A DNA stretch of 64,000 nt from contig NZ_CP180001.1 of NCBI RefSeq assembly GCF_047528295.1, positions 310,001 to 374,000 on the forward strand, given 5' to 3'. Source of the DNA: Peptacetobacter sp900550335. GTDB lineage: Bacteria; Bacillota; Clostridia; Peptostreptococcales; Peptostreptococcaceae. Numbering within the stretch: position 1 is the first letter of the stretch; every line of letters starts with the position of its first letter. The position numbers and the translations under genes are program-made. The notes beneath the pieces are model-generated. The model saw only the letters and a list, made by a program, of their open reading frames with translations. It made no database searches and was not told the DNA's origin. This document shows positions 12,834 to 23,200 of this stretch, piece by piece.

Positions 12834-15200
12834 TTACATATGTTTAACTCTATCTCTAACCTCTGCTCTCTTGGCATTGTTGAATCTATCAACAGTACCA
12901 ACGAGATATCCAGTTATTCTTCTAATTCTTTCAAATTTTATATCGCTATCCTTTTCATTACGTCCACATGCTGGGCATATATCTCCATTGATTATTCCAG
13001 AATATCCACAAACTGGGTCTCTATCAACAGGATGGTTTATACTTCCGTATCCTATTCCAGCATCCTTCATTGCTCTAACAACTGACTCAAATGCTTCTAA
13101 ATTATTAGTTGGATCCCCGTCTAACTCAACATAAGTAATATGTCCACCATTTGTATACTCATGATAAGGAGCTTCTATATTTATCTTTTCAAATGCACTT
13201 ATCTTATAATAAACTGGCACATGGAATGAATTTGTATAATATTCCTTATCCGTAACACCTTTTATTTCTCCATATTTTTTCTTATCTATCTCAGTAAATC
13301 TACCAGATAAACCTTCTGCAGGAGTACCTATTAAAGAGAAATTAAGTCCGTATTTTTCTGTAGCCTCGTCCATTCTATCTTTCATATGAGAAATAATAGC
13401 TAAACCAAGCTTCTGGGCATCTTCACCTTCTCCATGATGCTTACCTATAAGTGCTATTAAACATTCAGCTAAACCTATAAATCCAACTGTTAAAGTACCC
13501 TGTTTAATAACCTCTTCTAACTCATCTTCTGGACCAAGTTCATCAGAACCCATCCAAACTCCCTGTCCCATAAGGAATGGGAAGTTTTTCATTTTCTTCT
13601 TACCTTGTATTTCCATTCTTTCTAATAACTGATCTATAACTAAATCTATCTTTTCATCAAGATCTTTAAAGAATCCATCTATATCAGGATTTGAACCATC
13701 TACACATCCATGTATTATACCTAATCTTGGTAAATTTATAGTAGTGAATGATAAATTACCTCTTCCGCTAACTGTTTCTGGCCCACAAACATTGCCTATA
13801 ACTCTAGTTCTGCATCCCATGTAAGTAGCCTCTGTTTCAGGGTTTCCTGGAACATAATATTTAGCATTAAATGGTGCGTCTAAGAAACTAAAGTTAGGGA
13901 ATAATCTCTTGGCAGATACCCTGCAAGATAATTTAAATAAATCGTAGTTAGGATCTCCTGGATTTAAATTTACCCCTTCCTTAACTTTAAATATAAGTAT
14001 TGGGAATATTGGAGTTTCTCCATTTCCAAGACCTTTTTCCTGAGAAAGAAGAAGGTTCTTACTTACCATTCTACCTTCTGAAGAAGTATCTGTACCAAAG
14101 TTTATACTAGAGAATGGTACCTGTGCACCAGCTCTAGAATGCATTGTATTTAAGTTGTGTATAAATGCTTCCATTGACTGATAAGTTTTTCTATCAGTTT
14201 CTTTATACGCTTCCTTATATGCAAATTTTTCTATTTTAGTAGCTTCTACTACAGTAATAGAGAATTTAGCTGCTAATTTTTCTATCACCCTAGATGTAAA
14301 TTCTTCACTTTTATTTATATCAAGGCTTGCTTTTATATTAGTTTCTTTTTCTACATTGTAAACTATCTCTTTTACAATTTCGTTTGTTGACTCATCATCT
14401 AATTCATCTAAAAGAACAAGTCCTTTAGTTAAGTTAGATATATATAACTTTCTAAATGTTTTGTGAACACCTTCAGCTAAACCATAATCAAAGAATGGTA
14501 TACTCTGTCCACCATGCTGATCGTTCTGGTTGCTCTGTATAGCAATTGCTGCTAATGCTCCGTAGCTCATTATATCGTTTGGCTCTCTTAAGAACCCATG
14601 TCCTGTTGAAAATCCACCTTCGAATAATTTTTCAACATCTATCTGGCAACAAGTAAGTGTTCCCATATTTAAAAAGTCCATATCATGTATATGTATATCA
14701 CCTGAATCGTGAGCCATTGCATGTTCTGGCTTTAACACATTTGTTTTGCAGAATTCCTTTGAAACAGCACTACCATACTGTAGCATTGTTCCCATTGCTG
14801 TATTCCCATCTATATTGGCATTTTCTCTTTTTATATCTGCATCACCCGCATCAGAGAACGTTATCTTTTCTATCGCCTTCATTAGTCTAGTCTTAGAATT
14901 TCTAACTCTAGTTCTTTCCGCTCTATAAAGTATATATTCTTCGCTAGTCTTAGCGTGTCCTGTTTCTATAAGTACTTTTACAACAGCATCCTGTACATCT
15001 TCAACACTAGGCACTTCTTCACCGAATCTTCTTTCTAATAAAGCTATAACCTCCTGTGTTAAATCTTCTGCCATTTTAAAATCTGGAGCTTTTCCTTCTT
15101 TTTTAGCAACATCTGAAGCTGCTAGAAAGATAGCTCTAGTTATTTTATTTTCATTGAATGGTATCGTTCTGCCATCTCTCTTTTTTATAAATTCAATCAT
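12834..15200 (-). CDS. nrdD: Anaerobic (class III) ribonucleoside-triphosphate reductase
   Basis: The 788-residue protein reduces ribonucleotides to deoxyribonucleotides under anaerobic conditions. An N-terminal ATP-cone (KRDGRTIPFNENKITRAI) covers about the first 95 residues. The C terminus has the zinc site CGYSG...CPACG and the glycyl-radical loop RRITGYLVGTVDR. The start has GGGGG 8 bp upstream. Two NrdR boxes lie directly upstream, which points to repression by NrdR when dATP is plentiful. Confidence 0.96.
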   Translation of the reverse strand: MIEFIKKRDGRTIPFNENKITRAIFLAASDVAKKEGKAPDFKMAEDLTQEVIALLERRFGEEVPSVEDVQDAVVKVLIETGHAKTSEEYILYRAERTRVRNSKTRLMKAIEKITFSDAGDADIKRENANIDGNTAMGTMLQYGSAVSKEFCKTNVLKPEHAMAHDSGDIHIHDMDFLNMGTLTCCQIDVEKLFEGGFSTGHGFLREPNDIMSYGALAAIAIQSNQNDQHGGQSIPFFDYGLAEGVHKTFRKLYISNLTKGLVLLDELDDESTNEIVKEIVYNVEKETNIKASLDINKSEEFTSRVIEKLAAKFSITVVEATKIEKFAYKEAYKETDRKTYQSMEAFIHNLNTMHSRAGAQVPFSSINFGTDTSSEGRMVSKNLLLSQEKGLGNGETPIFPILIFKVKEGVNLNPGDPNYDLFKLSCRVSAKRLFPNFSFLDAPFNAKYYVPGNPETEATYMGCRTRVIGNVCGPETVSGRGNLSFTTINLPRLGIIHGCVDGSNPDIDGFFKDLDEKIDLVIDQLLERMEIQGKKKMKNFPFLMGQGVWMGSDELGPEDELEEVIKQGTLTVGFIGLAECLIALIGKHHGEGEDAQKLGLAIISHMKDRMDEATEKYGLNFSLIGTPAEGLSGRFTEIDKKKYGEIKGVTDKEYYTNSFHVPVYYKISAFEKINIEAPYHEYTNGGHITYVELDGDPTNNLEAFESVVRAMKDAGIGYGSINHPVDRDPVCGYSGIINGDICPACGRNEKDSDIKFERIRRITGYLVGTVDRFNNAKRAEVRDRVKHM

Positions 15201-15219
15201 TATAATTCCCCCTCAAACA

Positions 15220-15262
15220 ACTATATATAGTATGTGTATTTTTTCTAACCACTATATATAGT
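15220..15262 (-). promoter_or_regulatory. Tandem NrdR boxes upstream of nrdD
   Basis: Two identical palindromes ACTATATATAGT start at 15220 and 15251, 31 bp apart, or about three helical turns. Both flanks resemble the NrdR box consensus acaCwATATaTwGtgt. Paired boxes at this spacing are the known target of the ATP-cone repressor NrdR, which controls ribonucleotide reductase operons. The nrdD promoter probably overlaps them, though I cannot assign a clean -35. Confidence 0.82.
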
Positions 15263-15282
15263 GTTTAAAATCTAAAAAAATT

Positions 15283-15303
15283 CCCTTTAACAACGTCAAA
15301 GGG
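15283..15303 (-). terminator. Terminator-like hairpin upstream of nrdD
   Basis: Arms CCCTTTGAC / GTTAAAGGG (one mismatch) with a 3-nt loop are followed on the minus strand by AATTTTTTT. It ends before the NrdR boxes, so it closes some transcript other than nrdD itself, or acts as an attenuator for readthrough from upstream. Confidence 0.65.
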
Positions 15304-15351
15304 CATCTCATAACTTATATGTTAAATGTTATCAAATTTATATATTTTCGT

Positions 15352-15407
15352 CAAACACACTGTAAGCATTGAAATTGCTTGTCCGTTTTTTTGAAGTGTA
15401 GTGTTTG
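15352..15407 (-). other. Possible structured leader or small RNA region
   Basis: The interval 15304-15587 has no ORF worth calling. On the minus strand CAAAC...ACACT pairs with AGTGT...GTTTG (15352-15361 with 15395-15407), enclosing a hairpin AAGCA/TGCTT at 15364-15380. A terminator-like hairpin follows about 50 nt downstream. It matches no riboswitch family I recognise. A TATAAT-like -10 lies upstream near 15505-15515 without a convincing -35. Confidence 0.35.
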
Positions 15408-15587
15408 CAATGTTTATACAAGCGGTAACTTTTTTTGCTTTTTTTGTAATTTCTTGTTTAATAAAGTATTTTTGTGGTTATTATGTTTTTTATTTACTTT
15501 ATAATATTATACAAACATTTTTATACAGTTCGCATATTTAAATTTTTCCATAAAAACAAAATATTCCATAATCTACTCAATAAAAAA

Positions 15588-15614
15588 TGCTCTCTATCAT
15601 TTTGATAAAGAGCA
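15588..15614 (-). terminator. Intrinsic terminator after the formate channel gene
   Basis: Hairpin TGCTCTTTATCA / TGATAGAGAGCA with a short loop is followed on the minus strand by six Ts. It lies about 50 bp after the focA-like stop codon. Confidence 0.85.
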
Positions 15615-15666
15615 AAATTATTTTTATATTATCTGTATAGTGTACTAATCTTATATAATATGCAAA

Positions 15667-16497
15667 CTACGATTCTTTTTTCCGATATAAATACCAATAT
15701 AATAGTCCAACAAACACCATTCCTCCGATTATATTTCCTATCGTAACTGGTATTAAATTAGAAAACATAGTTCCAAAATTTAACCCAGATAATTGCTCTG
15801 CAGTTATTCCATATAATTCTGTAGCTTTTGCAGCATATAATGGGTTATGAGATGCAAATATTCCTGCTGGAATATAGTACATATTTGCTACACAGTGCTC
15901 AAATCCAGATATTACGAATACAAATATTGGGAAGAATATTGCTATACATTTCCCAGCGACATCTTTTGCTGTAGCTGCCATAAATATTGCCAAACATACT
16001 AATACGTTGCATAGTATTCCTGAAACTATCGCCTGAATAGGATCTATTCCAACTTTTCCTAAAGCTACCTTTATCGTAAATGCTCCAGCACCACCATCGC
16101 TAAAGTTTAACTGGCCACAGTTGTTTATCATCCATGCCATTAGAGCTGCTCCGATAAAGTTGCTTATATAGACTATTGTTAGGTTTCTAATCATTCCTTT
16201 TAGTTTTGCTTTTTTGTCGTATACCGCCATTGATATTAGACAGTTTCCTGTGAATAGTTCTCCACCTAGTAGGACGATTAGCATTAGACCTATTGGGAAC
16301 ACTGCTCCAGCTACAGTTCTTGCTAGTCCCACATTTGATATTCCATGCATTGCAAGGCTACTTGCTTCTGCACCAATTCCTATGAAAAATCCAGCTGCTA
16401 TTCCAAGAAGGATTAGTTTTTTTGTTGTTAGGTTTGTTTTTTTTATTCCGTTTTGGATATTTTGTTCTATTACTTCTGTTATGGTTTGGAATCCCAT
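15667..16497 (-). CDS. focA: Formate/nitrite transporter family channel (FocA-like)
   Basis: This 276-residue integral membrane protein has about six hydrophobic segments. The FNT signature GGELFTGNCLISMA is near residue 78, and GFEHCVANMYYIPAGIF near residue 198 contains the conserved pore histidine. FNT channels form pentamers that move formate or nitrite with protons. No pyruvate formate-lyase lies beside it here, so formate is inferred from family similarity. It is monocistronic, with a terminator on each side. Confidence 0.85.
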   Translation of the reverse strand: MGFQTITEVIEQNIQNGIKKTNLTTKKLILLGIAAGFFIGIGAEASSLAMHGISNVGLARTVAGAVFPIGLMLIVLLGGELFTGNCLISMAVYDKKAKLKGMIRNLTIVYISNFIGAALMAWMINNCGQLNFSDGGAGAFTIKVALGKVGIDPIQAIVSGILCNVLVCLAIFMAATAKDVAGKCIAIFFPIFVFVISGFEHCVANMYYIPAGIFASHNPLYAAKATELYGITAEQLSGLNFGTMFSNLIPVTIGNIIGGMVFVGLLYWYLYRKKES

Positions 16498-16585
16498 TAT
16501 TTCAACTCCTTGTTTTTCGTTTGTTTATTTTTATGTTAGAAGGAGTTTGTATTTTTGTCAATATGGTTTAGTTTTTAAATTATAA

Positions 16586-16613
16586 AAAGCATTCTATGTG
16601 ATATAGAATGCTT
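16586..16613 (-). terminator. Terminator at the distal end of the CRISPR array
   Basis: A 12-bp perfect inverted repeat AAAGCATTCTAT / ATAGAATGCTTT with a five-base loop is followed on the minus strand by TTATAATTT. It lies between the last decayed repeat and the focA-like gene, so it probably ends the pre-crRNA transcript. Confidence 0.7.
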
Positions 16614-16630
16614 TGTACTTTTGAAATTTT

Positions 16631-16652
16631 TCTAATTATATCAATCTCAAAC
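16631..16652 (-). repeat. Decayed terminal CRISPR repeat
   Basis: The segment TCTAATTATATCAATCTCAAAC (+ strand, given in two parts: TCTAATTATA and TCAATCTCAAAC) keeps the last 12 bases of the repeat intact and loses the rest. It is 30 bp from the first full repeat, exactly one spacer length. It marks the oldest, trailer end of the array. Confidence 0.85.
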
Positions 16653-16682
16653 AAATATTTATTTATGTTGAATAATTGGAAC

Positions 16683-18304
16683 ATTTGATACTCATCTAAA
16701 ATTACATCAATCTCAAACGCCTATAACATACATAACACTTGTTGCGTCGTTTGATACTCATCTAAAATTACATCAATCTCAAACTTTTAATTTAGTCTAT
16801 CTTTATATAAAATCTGTTTGATACTCATCTAAAATTACATCAATCTCAAACAGGTACTAACAACTTCGGTAAAGACTTTGAGTTTGATACTCATCTAAAA
16901 TTACATCAATCTCAAACTAACTGTTTTTGCAGTAATGTATCTACACAGTTTGATACTCATCTAAAATTACATCAATCTCAAACAAATCTGTTTCTCCAAA
17001 AGTGCTTAAGAATGTTTGATACTCATCTAAAATTACATCAATCTCAAACTGACACTTGCGTTGAAGTAAGCACAGACGCGTTTGATACTCATCTAAAATT
17101 ACATCAATCTCAAACCCTAACATCTAACTCTTTGTAGTTTAAATAGTTTGATACTCATCTAAAATTACATCAATCTCAAACTAAAGCCTTTGAAGATAGA
17201 AGAATTAATAAGTTTGATACTCATCTAAAATTACATCAATCTCAAACCGTCGGTTGACTCTCTCCCCTTCTTTATATGTTTGATACTCATCTAAAATTAC
17301 ATCAATCTCAAACAGTAGCTACCCTACTGTAATGATAAGTGAAGTTTGATACTCATCTAAAATTACATCAATCTCAAACCGTACATAACTAATATGCAGT
17401 TGCTCATCAGTTTGATACTCATCTAAAATTACATCAATCTCAAACATGCCATTTAATTCGCTCATACGCTCCTTGGTTTGATACTCATCTAAAATTACAT
17501 CAATCTCAAACATCTTCACTCTCATCTAGCTCACCTCCAAAGTTTGATACTCATCTAAAATTACATCAATCTCAAACATAGCATTCTGTATTGCAGTTGA
17601 GTTAAATGTTTGATACTCATCTAAAATTACATCAATCTCAAACACAGATTACAAAATCATTATCAATATATCTGTTTGATACTCATCTAAAATTACATCA
17701 ATCTCAAACCAAGCATCTCCAACTTTTACAGTTACGAACGTTTGATACTCATCTAAAATTACATCAATCTCAAACCAGACACAGATAGTATCAAATTTTT
17801 CAACTGTTTGATACTCATCTAAAATTACATCAATCTCAAACGATTATATCTTTATTATACCAGTTTATAAAGTTTGATACTCATCTAAAATTACATCAAT
17901 CTCAAACTATATCTCCTTTTTGAACAGTAACTTCATCTGTTTGATACTCATCTAAAATTACATCAATCTCAAACAAAAAGAATGATACTAACAGAAAACT
18001 ATTCGTTTGATACTCATCTAAAATTACATCAATCTCAAACATGTTACCACCACATTCTTTAGGTTCTTCTGTTTGATACTCATCTAAAATTACATCAATC
18101 TCAAACCATTTTGCATTGTTTTAAAAATAAGAAAGGGTTTGATACTCATCTAAAATTACATCAATCTCAAACGATAGATACATGGATGTATTCGAAAAAA
18201 TGGTTTGATACTCATCTAAAATTACATCAATCTCAAACAGATCCTCAGACAATAAGTAAAGTTAATGAGTTTGATACTCATCTAAAATTACATCAATCTC
18301 AAAC
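16683..18304 (-). CRISPR. Type II-A CRISPR array, 25 full repeats and 24 spacers
   Basis: The 36-bp repeat reads GTTTGAGATT...AGTATCAAAC on the transcribed minus strand, with a constant unit of 66 bp. Repeats start at 16683, 16749, 16816, 16882 and then every 66 bp to 18269, with one 67-bp step at 17939. Spacers are 30 bp except two of 31 bp. The repeat at 16683 has a single change at its outer base. All others appear identical. The leader is at 18305 and up, next to csn2, so new spacers enter at the high-coordinate end. Spacer targets cannot be named without a search. Confidence 0.98.
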
Positions 18305-18387
18305 CTCAAATTCGAGAAACACGCCCATCACAGCATGGGTAACTTTAGATAATCTTAATTAAAATATATCATTAAAAGATTGAAAAA
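18305..18387 (-). promoter_or_regulatory. CRISPR leader with anchor motif and array promoter
   Basis: The seven bases touching the first repeat (18305-18311) read ATTTGAG on the minus strand, the leader-anchoring sequence known from one group of type II-A loci. A palindrome CCCAT...ATGGG lies at 18324-18339. A promoter TTGATT (18386-18391), 17-bp spacer, TATATT (18363-18368) fits pre-crRNA transcription; its -35 overlaps the end of csn2. Confidence 0.8.
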
Positions 18388-19068
18388 TCAATAAATCTCG
18401 CATAAATCTTTATCTAAAACAAATACTTTTTCAAACTCGTTACAAACATCATTTACCTCATTTTCTATCATTATCAGAAAAATTTTTTTATACGCTACAA
18501 ACTTATAAAATTCTTCTAACTCCTCTAACTTAAAGAAGTCTCTAAAATTAACAAATATAAAAATATCTTTACCTGTAATTTCATTTACCACACTTATATA
18601 ATCACAAATTCTATCTAATTCACTTGTATAATCTTTTAAAAATTTTACATTTGCCATCTTAAAAAGATCTACAATATCTATATCAATAGAAAATTCCAAA
18701 GGATAATCAGATATGTCGACAATTTTATCGACATATCTAACTATCTCAGAATTAATCTTCCCTGTTTCTACATACATATCTTCCTCTGTAGAAATTTCTT
18801 TTAATTTATTGTGCACCTTTGTAATTATTTTCTTATTATTGATGTCTAAAGAATAAAAGTCTAAAATTATCTCAACTTTTTTAGATAACTTAATTTCTTT
18901 TTCTTCATTGCTCAACACAAATCTTCCAGAATCATTCAAATCCATACATTGAGAGTATAACTCTCCAATATACTCTCTAAAAACTTTTTTATCTTCTATA
19001 ACTATTAAGTCAACTATATTTTCTTTAAATTCAATTTGATAATTAAATTCTGGGTGTACTAATTTCAT
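18388..19068 (-). CDS. csn2: CRISPR-associated protein Csn2
   Basis: The 226-residue protein is in the canonical type II-A position after cas2. It begins MKLVHPEFNYQIEFKEN, typical of Csn2, and its length matches the short (about 220-residue) subfamily. Csn2 forms a tetrameric ring that holds double-stranded DNA ends and is needed for spacer capture with Cas1, Cas2 and Cas9. Its ATG overlaps the cas2 stop by 4 bp. Confidence 0.92.
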   Translation of the reverse strand: MKLVHPEFNYQIEFKENIVDLIVIEDKKVFREYIGELYSQCMDLNDSGRFVLSNEEKEIKLSKKVEIILDFYSLDINNKKIITKVHNKLKEISTEEDMYVETGKINSEIVRYVDKIVDISDYPLEFSIDIDIVDLFKMANVKFLKDYTSELDRICDYISVVNEITGKDIFIFVNFRDFFKLEELEEFYKFVAYKKIFLIMIENEVNDVCNEFEKVFVLDKDLCEIY

Positions 19069-19385
19069 ATTATTACCAACCTTTCATCACTGTCTAATAC
19101 ATCGGATTTTTTCTCTCCGATAATCATCTCCATTTTAGAATACTGCTTTTCTGTTACTGTAAGAACTTGAACAAGACCATCTTTAGGACTATTCTTTTTT
19201 ATATTATCCAATAAAATATTAGCTGCTGTTGTATTTAGTGATATTTTGCTGTAAACAGACTCTTGCATCATTATAAATCCACTTTTTAATAGAAATTTTC
19301 TAAACCTAGTATATTCTTTTAAATCTGCTGAAGTAGTTGTTGGTAGATCAAAAAATACTATGCTTCTCATAAATCTATAACTCAT
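19065..19385 (-). CDS. cas2: CRISPR-associated endoribonuclease Cas2
   Basis: The 106-residue ferredoxin-fold protein contains MRSIVFFDLPTTT near its N terminus; the FDLP aspartate is the conserved family residue. It bridges two Cas1 dimers in the spacer integration complex. It overlaps cas1 by 11 bp and csn2 by 4 bp, showing a tightly packed operon. Confidence 0.95.
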   Translation of the reverse strand: MSYRFMRSIVFFDLPTTTSADLKEYTRFRKFLLKSGFIMMQESVYSKISLNTTAANILLDNIKKNSPKDGLVQVLTVTEKQYSKMEMIIGEKKSDVLDSDERLVII

Positions 19386-20250
19386 CTCGATAAAATTTTA
19401 TAAGAGATGTATCGTTTTCGTTAATTGCTTCAAACACACTTTTGCAGTATATTTTTATAGCATTATTTACATAGTTTCTTTTTCCATCTATCACTACCTC
19501 TTTATTTAGTATATTAACTAGTCTCATTTTCTCATCTTTTTCAAACTTATTTACATCCAGCATTTTATACACTTCCTTGTCTACTAAGATTCTGAATGGC
19601 TCCATTAAATCAGAACTAAGATTAAAGTAGTTGAACATATTATCGTGGAATACTCCAACTTGTGTAAGATATCCACTTGCAACAATTTCTCTATTAAAAG
19701 CAGATAATAAAATCGTATATCCATAGTTAAGAGCTGCATTTATTGTTGATTCATCATTTCTGGTAAATCCTTTACCAAACAATGCATTAAAGTATACCTT
19801 AGATGCATGTCCCTCTCTATTTGTTTCATCTCGATATTCTATATTTTCAATATAATCTTCAAGTAGCCTATACTCTTCTAATCCTAAATATTTTAAGAAT
19901 ATCATCTGCTGATTTATTTTTTCCGTTACAATATCTGTCCATACAGAATCCTTTGCTTTTTTATCCCATTTTATTTGTTTTCTTATCTTTGCACTTGTAT
20001 CGTGTGAACCATTATATGGAACTGCTTCAAAGCAAGGGTTTCTTTTTTCATCACAAAATATTACTTTTACTTTTCTTTTAGCTAATTCACATAACAAGCA
20101 GGCAGTTATTGAAACTTCTGTAGATTCAATTATAAGAGTGGATAGTTCCCCTAGAAATATTCTAGTTATACCATCCCCTCTTATAACCATGTAGTTTAGT
20201 TTTAAATCCAGTTTTGCTCTGCTAGTTATTACAACTGTTCGCCAACTCAT
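19375..20250 (-). CDS. cas1: CRISPR-associated integrase Cas1 (type II)
   Basis: This 291-residue integrase has the conserved acidic and histidine residues of the active site: the Glu in TNREGHASKVYF, the His in GVFHDNMFN, and the acidic residue in LMEPFRILVD. It begins MSWRTVVITSRAKLDLKLNY, the usual start of type II Cas1. Cas1-Cas2 integrates protospacers next to the leader. It begins 3 bp after the cas9 stop. Confidence 0.96.
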   Translation of the reverse strand: MSWRTVVITSRAKLDLKLNYMVIRGDGITRIFLGELSTLIIESTEVSITACLLCELAKRKVKVIFCDEKRNPCFEAVPYNGSHDTSAKIRKQIKWDKKAKDSVWTDIVTEKINQQMIFLKYLGLEEYRLLEDYIENIEYRDETNREGHASKVYFNALFGKGFTRNDESTINAALNYGYTILLSAFNREIVASGYLTQVGVFHDNMFNYFNLSSDLMEPFRILVDKEVYKMLDVNKFEKDEKMRLVNILNKEVVIDGKRNYVNNAIKIYCKSVFEAINENDTSLIKFYRDEL

Positions 20251-20253
20251 TTT

Positions 20254-23200
20254 TTATTTAAAGAATTTCTCTGTATCCTGTAGAAGGTCTATTCTTCTTT
20301 CGAAAAGTCCTGTTGGAGATTGATTTATTAGTATTACTTTTTCATTATTAGATAATTTTTTAAGTATTGTTAATTTACTTGTTTCTTTTGAAGCTCCTAT
20401 TAACCTTAAATCAATTCCTTCTCCTGTTGTTGTAAATATTTTTAGTAAGTTTTTTAATAATATACATTGATTATAAATACTAAGTTCCTTAAATCTTTCT
20501 TTACCTTTTTCTAATGATTCTATAGCTTTTTTTACAGAAGGTCTCTTTGAGTAGACGGTATTTTTTAATTTAAGATATAATTCATTGTATATATCTATAT
20601 TTTTTATATATTCAATTTTTAGTTTTTCTTCCATATTTAAATCTACTTTTGTATTATTAGCATATTTTATAATTTGTTTTAAATAATTTCCAGTTTCATT
20701 ATCAACTCGTAATTGTACAGCACTCTTTAATACAATTCTATCCACCATTCTTCCAGATATATGAAGTGGATAACCATCTATTTCAAACAAACTATTTATT
20801 TTTATCTTAGGAATAAGTATTACTGGATTTTTCAGTTCTTCATTTCCTTTTATATATTCTTTAATATCTTTAAGCTCATCTTTTGAATTCATAACAACAT
20901 ATAATGGTATACTTTCTAGAGTTCTCATTTTATTGCCTTTTTTATCATCACTTTCTACGTAAGCAAAGAAAGCTCCTGTTGCCTTATTATATCCACCATA
21001 TTTTTCAACAGATAAATACTCATTTTTATTAGATTTTATAGGTAAATATCCTTTACCACTTCCACTTTGACCTTTATTTATTATATTTTGATCAAATAAT
21101 CCACCTTTTACAACGTATGAATATCTAGTAAATAGTATTCCACCTTTAGATAGCATCTCTCTTACTGTTTTTTTAGTTCCTTCAATTACATTACCATTTT
21201 CATCTTTTCTATCTGCAATCCAAGCCACCTCATCTTTTGTCTTAACATCATAATCATACATTCTATAAAGATTATATTTTCCTCTAGAGTTTATAAATCT
21301 CAATGCATTTCTAGTAAATTTAACATGATACACATTTCCAACTACTATAGCTAGATACGCATCATGAGCATGATGTAAGTCATTAAGTTCCCTTACTTTT
21401 ACAAAATCAATTACTTCTTTTCTAAAATCAGATGTATTTTCTGCCTTTGTATAAACTATTTCACATTCTTTCATTATCTTACCTAGTATGCTTGCAACAG
21501 CTTTTGTACTCTGTCCTGTAAATACTATCTGTCTCTCTATGAAAGATGCTAGTTCTTCACTAGTAAGTGCATCTTTTCTTGTCAATCTCTTGTATTTTTC
21601 TGATGTTATTAGTCCCTTTGATTTTAAAATATCCCAAAATGCCTTTTGTTTGTTTTGTACTTCAGCTTTTAGAGGATATTCATCAGATTTTCTACTATTC
21701 TCAGTTTTTTTAACTAATACTAAGTTTTTAGTTATACTATCATCTTTTGTTTTAGATCTAGGATAGATATGGTCTATATCGTAATCAGTTGTAAATAGCT
21801 GAGATAATTCTATTCTTTCTCCTGTATACATATCTCTTCCCATCTGAGTGTAATATAAATAAAGTTTTTTACTTCTTAATCTACTTTCTTCCATAGTTTC
21901 TAATTTTTCAATCATTCCACTACTTTTAAATTCTCTTATATATTCATGTTCTTCTTCTTTACATTTTTTGTAGCACTCTATAAACGCATTTTTTCTTGAT
22001 TCTGTTCTTTTCTTATCTCCTTCTTGTCTAGGCATTTCTACAAATATTCTCTTTGGTTCACAACCCATTACTTCCTGTATTTCCTTGACTACTAAAATTG
22101 TCTGCCATATAGATCTTTTTACCGCTGGAGATGCATATAAATCTTCCATTAAACTATCATAATCTAAATTATTTATATCTAAATCTTCATTTAAATTATT
22201 ATTGTGTTTATTTATAATTTCTATAAACTCAAACTGATTTGATAATAGCTGCATTAGATTGTAATTTGTTTCCTCCATAGCTTCTATTATACTTATATCG
22301 TTATTTCCATCTATATTTGCTTTAATTCCTGTTAGGAATTTTTTAGATAATCTTCCCCAACCTGTAAAGTTAATTGCCACTAATTTTTCTAATTTTTTAT
22401 CCTCTTTTTCTAATTCTGGATAAGTTGCTTTTATTTTCTTTCTAAGCATTTTCTTTTCGCTACCAAGAACTGTAGACCATAAAATTATATTTTCTGCCAT
22501 TTTTAATGTTTCTAAATTTGAGTCTAAGTCTTCTAGTATAGACTTCATCTTTGCATACGAATCCATTTTATTTTTAAAATCTCCATCTATACCAGATACT
22601 TCCACATCTATTCCAAATTCTTTCTTATAAAAAGATTTTATCTTTTTAGTAGTTACAGATTTTCCTGTAAGGAATAGTTCATTATAAATTTTCTTTTTAA
22701 CTTCAACATCTGGCTTTTCACCATTTATTTTTAAGTTATTCAATTCATTTAATACTCTAAACTTACTATACAAAATAGATTGATTAGGAAGCACATCCTC
22801 CCCTACTAAATAAGTACATTTATTAGTCATTCTCATAATAAAGTTTTCTGCACTCTTATCTTTATCTACCACATCATCAAAATTCCATGGATATATTTTT
22901 TCGTTTGATTTCTTTTCTATCCAACAGAATCCACTTTCTTTATGCTTGTCATTTAAAGGCCCAACGTAATATGGTATTCTAAATGTTAGCAATTTTTCTA
23001 TCTTTTCTTTTGTTACATAGCCATTGCTATCTTTTTCATTTAAAAAATTGTAGTACTTCTCAGCATTTGTAATTATCTTTTTTAACTCCTCCTGATGAAG
23101 TTGATATGGAAGTACTCCATTTCTTTTATCTATTTGTTTTGGCATAAATGTAAGTTTTTCACATTCATCCATTATCCTATCTATAATAGGATCTTTATGC

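Noticed and set aside
16941..18362. Open frames through the CRISPR array with repeated FEIDVILDEYQT or FDTHLKLHQSQT units
   Set aside because: They arise only because the repeat contains no stop in those frames and the units are near multiples of three. They are not protein repeats.
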